Part shown: piece by piece, positions 60,525 to 64,000 of the stretch | Layout of the letters: each line of letters starts with the position of its first letter | Position numbering within the stretch: position 1 is the first letter of the stretch | Assembly (NCBI RefSeq): GCF_018917935.1 | Contig: NZ_JAHLPN010000002.1 | Location: 248,001-312,000, forward strand | DNA length: 64,000 bases | Source of the DNA: Kineothrix sp. MSJ-39 | GTDB taxonomy: Bacteria > Bacillota > Clostridia > Lachnospirales > Lachnospiraceae | Direction of reading: 5' to 3' | Position numbers and translations under genes: made by a program | The notes under the pieces: model-generated | Told to the model about the DNA's origin: nothing | Databases searched by the model: none | What the model saw: only the letters and a program-made list of their open reading frames with translations

Positions 60525-61451
60525 ATGGCAGAAAAAAGAGAAACACCACCAAAATATAAGCAGCCTGTTACTGAGTTTGTAGGGCGGAATCTGACAGGCT
60601 CTCTGGAGCAGATCGATTACAGTCCCAAATCCCATATCCGCATATGGTACAATAATCAGGTAGAAGGATATGCCACACATCATCATACTGCAATGGAGAT
60701 GATCCTATGCATAGAAAACACATACACTGTTATTGCCAACAACAAGACCTATCATTTAAATGTTGGCGATATATTGTTGATTCCACCAAATATGTTACAC
60801 AAGATCATCTGTCAGGAAGAAGGTACCCGCTTTATTTTTCTGATCAATATCGATTCCTTTTCCAATCTGGAAGATTATCATACACTTGATCCTGTTTTTA
60901 TGGATGCTTATTACTGCTCTGCCATTACTAAGCCTTCTATTTATCAGGAATTTTATGCTAATCTGATGCAGATGATCGATACTTATTTTTCCAATGATAT
61001 TTTTTGGGAAACAACGATATTTTCTCTTTTACTGAAAAGCTGTATTTTGATTGGAAAAGAACAATATGATCAGTCCGTTACTCAGGCTGATACAGATAAT
61101 ATTAATAAACACAGGGAACATTATGATAAGTTCGTAAGCCTTCTGACCTTTATTGATGCTAACTATCAGGAAGATCTGAGTCTGGAACAGGCTGCTGATT
61201 ACATTGGTTTTTCCAAATACCATTTTTCACGTTTATTTAAGATCCATACAAATACAACTTTTTATGATTATTTGTCTCACAAAAGAGTACAGGCTGCGCA
61301 GTCTCTTCTTGCAACCGACATTCCGATCACGGACATTGCATTCCAGACGGGTTTTAATAATCTGACTACCTTCTGCCGGTGTTTTAAAAAATGTACCAAT
61401 TGTTCTCCAACGGAATACCGTAATAAATTCCGCGAAGAACAGGTAAATTAA
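60525..61451 (+). CDS. AraC-family transcriptional regulator
   Basis: 308 residues. N-terminal cupin (about 35-130: HHHTAMEMILCIENTYTVIA, LNVGDILLIPPNMLH) and C-terminal double HTH (about 205-305: DLSLEQAADYIGFSKYHFSR, ITDIAFQTGFNNLTTFCRCF, typical). It likely senses a sugar and activates the divergent GH3 gene and the ABC transporter. ATG at 60525 has AAGGAGG at good distance; the long upstream open frame has no SD and is rejected. Confidence 0.93.
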   Translation: MAEKRETPPKYKQPVTEFVGRNLTGSLEQIDYSPKSHIRIWYNNQVEGYATHHHTAMEMILCIENTYTVIANNKTYHLNVGDILLIPPNMLHKIICQEEGTRFIFLINIDSFSNLEDYHTLDPVFMDAYYCSAITKPSIYQEFYANLMQMIDTYFSNDIFWETTIFSLLLKSCILIGKEQYDQSVTQADTDNINKHREHYDKFVSLLTFIDANYQEDLSLEQAADYIGFSKYHFSRLFKIHTNTTFYDYLSHKRVQAAQSLLATDIPITDIAFQTGFNNLTTFCRCFKKCTNCSPTEYRNKFREEQVN

Positions 61452-61467
61452 ACATCTCTTTTCAACA

Positions 61468-61496
61468 AAAAAGGAAGCCAAAAGCTTCCTTTTTTT
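61468..61496. terminator. Bidirectional terminator between AraC and ABC permease genes
   Basis: AAAAAAGGAAGC-caaaa-GCTTCCTTTTTT is a perfect 12-bp stem with a five-base loop; each strand ends in a T run. It separates convergent AraC and permease genes. Confidence 0.88.
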
Positions 61497-61519
61497 GTGA
61501 ATGAGAGAGATACTTTATA

Positions 61520-62362
61520 TTAACCTTTTACGCTACCTAATGCGACACCTGCAATAATATACTTAGAAAGCAACAGGTACACAATGATCAGTGGTAAAAC
61601 GGTCAATGTCAGACCCAGATAGACAGAACCGTATTCCGTCTTATAAATATCACCCCGAAGAAGGCTGACCATGATAGGCATGGTATATTTATCCTGGTCT
61701 GTCAGCAGGACAAGCGGTGTAAACAGGTTATTCCAACTGGATACAAAACTGAAGATTGCCTGTGTTGCAATCGCCGGTTTCATAATAGGGAGGACAATGG
61801 AATTGAATATAAAATATTCACCTGCACCGTCAATTCTTGCTGATTGCACAATTTCCATCGATAAAGTGGATTGTAAATACTGCCTCATAAAAAATACCAT
61901 AGATGGCGAAGCAATTGCCGGTAAAATCAACATGAGCAGATTATTTGTCATATGGATTTTATAAACCATCTGGTAAAAACCGATCATCGTAACCTGCGCA
62001 GGAATCATCATAACAGCCATGATAAAGCTGAAAAACGGCCGTTTCAGTTTCCAGTCATATGCTGTCAGTGCATATGCCGTCAATGATGAGAAATAAACCG
62101 CCAGCCCTGTGGAACCTACGGAAATGATCAGGGAATTCATAAATCCTCTGGCAGGATTAAAGCTTTTTCCAAGCAGAATCTTCAAGTTTTTGATCACATG
62201 TGTAGATGGCAGAAGAGAAATTGCATGCTGCTGTATTTCCGTTGTCGATCTCGTCGCATTCATAATCATGATCCAGAAGGGCATAATACTGATGATCGCC
62301 AGCAGAATACATACAACGTAGATCACAATCTTCAGAATTCTATTTTCTTTATTGTGTAACAT
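61520..62362 (-). CDS. Carbohydrate ABC transporter permease, MalG-type
   Basis: 280 residues with six helices. The EAA loop reads QSARIDGAGEYFIFNSIVLP (about 190-210), the ATPase-contact motif. The N-terminus is cytosolic, helix 1 at about 13-32. ATG at 62362 (GGGAGGG upstream) overlaps the end of the preceding gene by 14 bp, where a GTG two codons earlier is also open. No ATPase gene is in the cluster, so an orphan MsmK-like ATPase elsewhere probably serves it. Confidence 0.92.
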   Translation of the reverse strand: MLHNKENRILKIVIYVVCILLAIISIMPFWIMIMNATRSTTEIQQHAISLLPSTHVIKNLKILLGKSFNPARGFMNSLIISVGSTGLAVYFSSLTAYALTAYDWKLKRPFFSFIMAVMMIPAQVTMIGFYQMVYKIHMTNNLLMLILPAIASPSMVFFMRQYLQSTLSMEIVQSARIDGAGEYFIFNSIVLPIMKPAIATQAIFSFVSSWNNLFTPLVLLTDQDKYTMPIMVSLLRGDIYKTEYGSVYLGLTLTVLPLIIVYLLLSKYIIAGVALGSVKG

Positions 62363-63356
62363 TTGCACCCTCCCTTTCCATTCTTTTCTGTGCCTTCAGC
62401 TCCTGTTTGTACTTCTTTTCCTGTCTTCTGATCTCACGAAGTCTGAGTTCTTCATCTTTATCTCTTAAAATGTAGAACATAAATGCTGAGATAACGCAGA
62501 TGATCAGGAACATGATCATGCTCGCTGCTGCTGCCCTGTTATACATATAACTGCCACTGAATGCCTGATTGTAAATAAATACGCTTGTTGTAAGTGTTGC
62601 ATTATCCGGTCCGCCAAGCAGGAACAGCTTTGGAATATCAAACATATTCAGACCACCGATAAGACTTGTAACAAGTGTAAACAACAAAATTGTTTTAATA
62701 TTCGGAATCGTAACATAAAAGAATGTCTGTACACGATTCGCGCCATCTACTTCCGCTGCTTCAAAAATCTCGGGACTGATACCAAGTACACCGGAAATCA
62801 GGACAACCATTGTATAGCCATACCACATCCATGTCTGGATGAAAATAACAACACCCTTTGCAACTGCTTTATTAATGAGCAGGTTTACAGGCTCATTAGT
62901 GATACCAAGTCTTACAAGTAGATCATTTACCGGTCCCATCGGATATCCGAATAAAGCATTAAACAGGATTGCCACAGTTGCAGCAGTAATAATATTCGGC
63001 ATATAGAAAAGAACCTTAAATAATCCCTGTCCTTTTACCTTACTTCGTTTATCTGTAAACCATGCAGTTAACAAAAGTGCCAATAATATCTGTGGAATAA
63101 AGTTACAGATCCACAGGAAAACTGTATTTCTTAACGCCTGTTGAAAAGACGGATTGGTCAATATAATTTTAAAATTACGAAAGGGATCTTCTGTCAGAAA
63201 ATGAAAATTTGTCATTCCGAGACCCTTCAGATCTGTAAAACCAATCAAAGCTGTATATACGATCGGATATAAAGAAAACAATATAAATGCAACCATAAAA
63301 GGAATACTGAATATGTAACCGTATTTTGCATATCCGTGATGCTTTCTTTTTCTCAC
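62349..63356 (-). CDS. Carbohydrate ABC transporter permease, MalF/UgpA-type
   Basis: 335 residues, six helices plus a cytosolic N-terminus (MRKRKHHGYAKYGYIFS) and a long basic tail (DEELRLREIRRQEKKYKQEL). EAA motif around EIFEAAEVDGANRVQTFFYV. The tail, about 45 residues, is unusually long and Lys/Arg/Glu-rich. The start GTG at 63356 has GGAGG 8 bp upstream; the open frame has another GTG 3 codons earlier and a TTG at 63371. Confidence 0.9.
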   Translation of the reverse strand: MRKRKHHGYAKYGYIFSIPFMVAFILFSLYPIVYTALIGFTDLKGLGMTNFHFLTEDPFRNFKIILTNPSFQQALRNTVFLWICNFIPQILLALLLTAWFTDKRSKVKGQGLFKVLFYMPNIITAATVAILFNALFGYPMGPVNDLLVRLGITNEPVNLLINKAVAKGVVIFIQTWMWYGYTMVVLISGVLGISPEIFEAAEVDGANRVQTFFYVTIPNIKTILLFTLVTSLIGGLNMFDIPKLFLLGGPDNATLTTSVFIYNQAFSGSYMYNRAAAASMIMFLIICVISAFMFYILRDKDEELRLREIRRQEKKYKQELKAQKRMEREGANVTQ

Positions 63357-63401
63357 ATCTTTCACCTCCAATTCCTTTCATACATCAAAGATGTATGATA
63401 C

Positions 63402-63429
63402 AGCCTCATCCCTTAACCGGGATGAGGCT
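63402..63429 (-). terminator. Intercistronic hairpin between binding protein and permease genes
   Basis: AGCCTCATCCC-ttaacc-GGGATGAGGCT is a perfect 11-bp stem without a T run. A second dyad, TCATACATC-aaa-GATGTATGA, lies at about 63378-63398. Such stems after the binding-protein gene often reduce downstream expression and stabilise the upstream mRNA. Confidence 0.6.
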
Positions 63430-63440
63430 TCAGATCATTT

Positions 63441-64000
63441 TTATTCTACGATTACGTCCAGATTATCCGCTACCTGCTGTTTAAAATCTGCAATTGCCTG
63501 CTCACGGGACTTATTACCTGCTGTGTATTCACGAACCTGTTCTCTCCAGTAAGTATTGATCGTCTCATCATACTGTGTCAGGTTGGTACCCTTTGCATAA
63601 GAGTTAGCCGGAACAAATACATCAAACATGTTCTGTCCGCCAAGGAAATCCACGGATCCGTCAGATTTTGACATAACTGTTCCACTGGCTACACAGTCTT
63701 TTGTGCCACCTTCTCCATTATAAGTACCGTTTGCCCACATATACTGCAGACCTTCTTCACTGCTGTCAAGTGTAATCCACTCAAGGATATCCTTTACAGC
63801 TTCCTTCTTCTGTGTATCTTTGTTTGCAAGAAGCCATGTACCGCCCCAGAAGAAACCGATTGGAGGCTCACATACTGCCCAGTCACCATAAGTACCTTCT
63901 CCAACCTTTTCGCCACCACAGTTAGGAGCAAGTGTATAGTTGATCAGCCATGCAGGACCAAAGAAACCGAAAATCTGCTGTGCACCTTCGCCCTTCATAT
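63441..64000 (-). CDS. Carbohydrate ABC transporter solute-binding protein, C-terminal fragment
   Basis: At least 186 residues of the C-terminal half are in the window; the signal peptide is beyond the right edge. The blocks GFFGPAWLINYTLAP, PPIGFFWGGTWLLANKDTQK and AVKDILEWI are typical of the type 1 sugar-binding proteins (cluster B). Two Trp/Phe-rich loops would line the sugar site. It is the first gene of the transporter operon relative to the permeases. Family assignment is firm; sugar specificity is not. Confidence 0.88.
   Translation of the reverse strand, partial: MKGEGAQQIFGFFGPAWLINYTLAPNCGGEKVGEGTYGDWAVCEPPIGFFWGGTWLLANKDTQKKEAVKDILEWITLDSSEEGLQYMWANGTYNGEGGTKDCVASGTVMSKSDGSVDFLGGQNMFDVFVPANSYAKGTNLTQYDETINTYWREQVREYTAGNKSREQAIADFKQQVADNLDVIVE

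Overview
The window looks like a chromosomal segment of a Lachnospiraceae-type gut Clostridium (Firmicutes, moderate G+C). This rests on the low-redundancy SD-led genes (AGGAGG almost everywhere), a Clostridia-style Tad pilus operon with DUF5702/DUF6382-type proteins, a BofA-like protein, a TSCPD protein, KdpDE without KdpFABC, and a Pgi and MurG of clostridial type. The genus is not determinable from the sequence alone. I see no rRNA, CRISPR array, insertion sequence or prophage; the only mobile-element relative is one Rpn/PD-(D/E)XK protein.

Layout. 0-5 kb: the 5' end of an aldo/keto reductase behind a MerR-type promoter; a KdpD/KdpE-like two-component pair followed by a 41-residue membrane peptide; a HAD phosphatase; glutamate racemase; an RluA-type pseudouridine synthase. 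5-10 kb: an AT-rich non-coding stretch with interleaved inverted repeats, pgi, then a TSCPD-murG-HD-GYP operon. 9.8-15 kb: a MacAB-like efflux operon (adaptor, ATPase, permease) and a MATE exporter. 15-24.5 kb: Cof-type HAD, a DUF1905-like/C39-like fusion, a secreted SGNH esterase, glpK with a small partner, a second two-component system, an Xaa-Pro aminopeptidase and a DUF3298-type lipoprotein. 24.6-29 kb: a lipid II/polysaccharide flippase and a HAD-homocysteine methyltransferase-MTHFR fusion, followed upstream by three tandem 73-bp structured repeats and a tRNA-Pro with the unusual anticodon AGG.

29-40 kb is accessory and regulatory: GNAT, small membrane protein and lipoprotein, a divergent HTH/Ser-Thr kinase pair, a LytTR regulator with a LiaF-like membrane partner behind a well-formed LytTR-type direct repeat, an Rpn nuclease, and a DUF2975-XRE-DUF4173 operon behind a 37-bp near-palindrome, then a lipoprotein and NudC. 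39.5-48.5 kb: an MMPL/RND transporter with an xxxLxxG heptad-repeat secreted protein and a degenerate MntP-like protein, under a TetR-type palindrome; DtxR-like and TetR regulators, HIT, a flavodoxin-like/SCP2 fusion and a rhomboid protease whose SD lies in a hairpin.

48.5-57.7 kb is one minus-strand Tad (type IVb pilus) operon in the order prepilin peptidase, TadZ-like, CpaF/TadA ATPase, TadB, TadC, Flp pilin, DUF5702 protein, TadE-like with twin zinc-knuckle-like motifs, second prepilin peptidase, TadE-like, DUF6382-like membrane protein. 57.8-64 kb: a BofA-like protein, then a carbohydrate cluster: GH3 glycosidase, divergent AraC regulator, two ABC sugar permeases and the solute-binding protein running off the right edge; the AraC protein probably controls both sides.

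The most interesting items are the three-domain HAD-HMT-MTHFR fusion with an in-frame internal start, the tRNA-Pro(AGG), the TadE-like protein with duplicated His-Cys3 motifs, the DUF1905-C39-like fusion, the operator architectures at 34.1, 35.2 and 44.95 kb, and a family of structured intergenic repeats.
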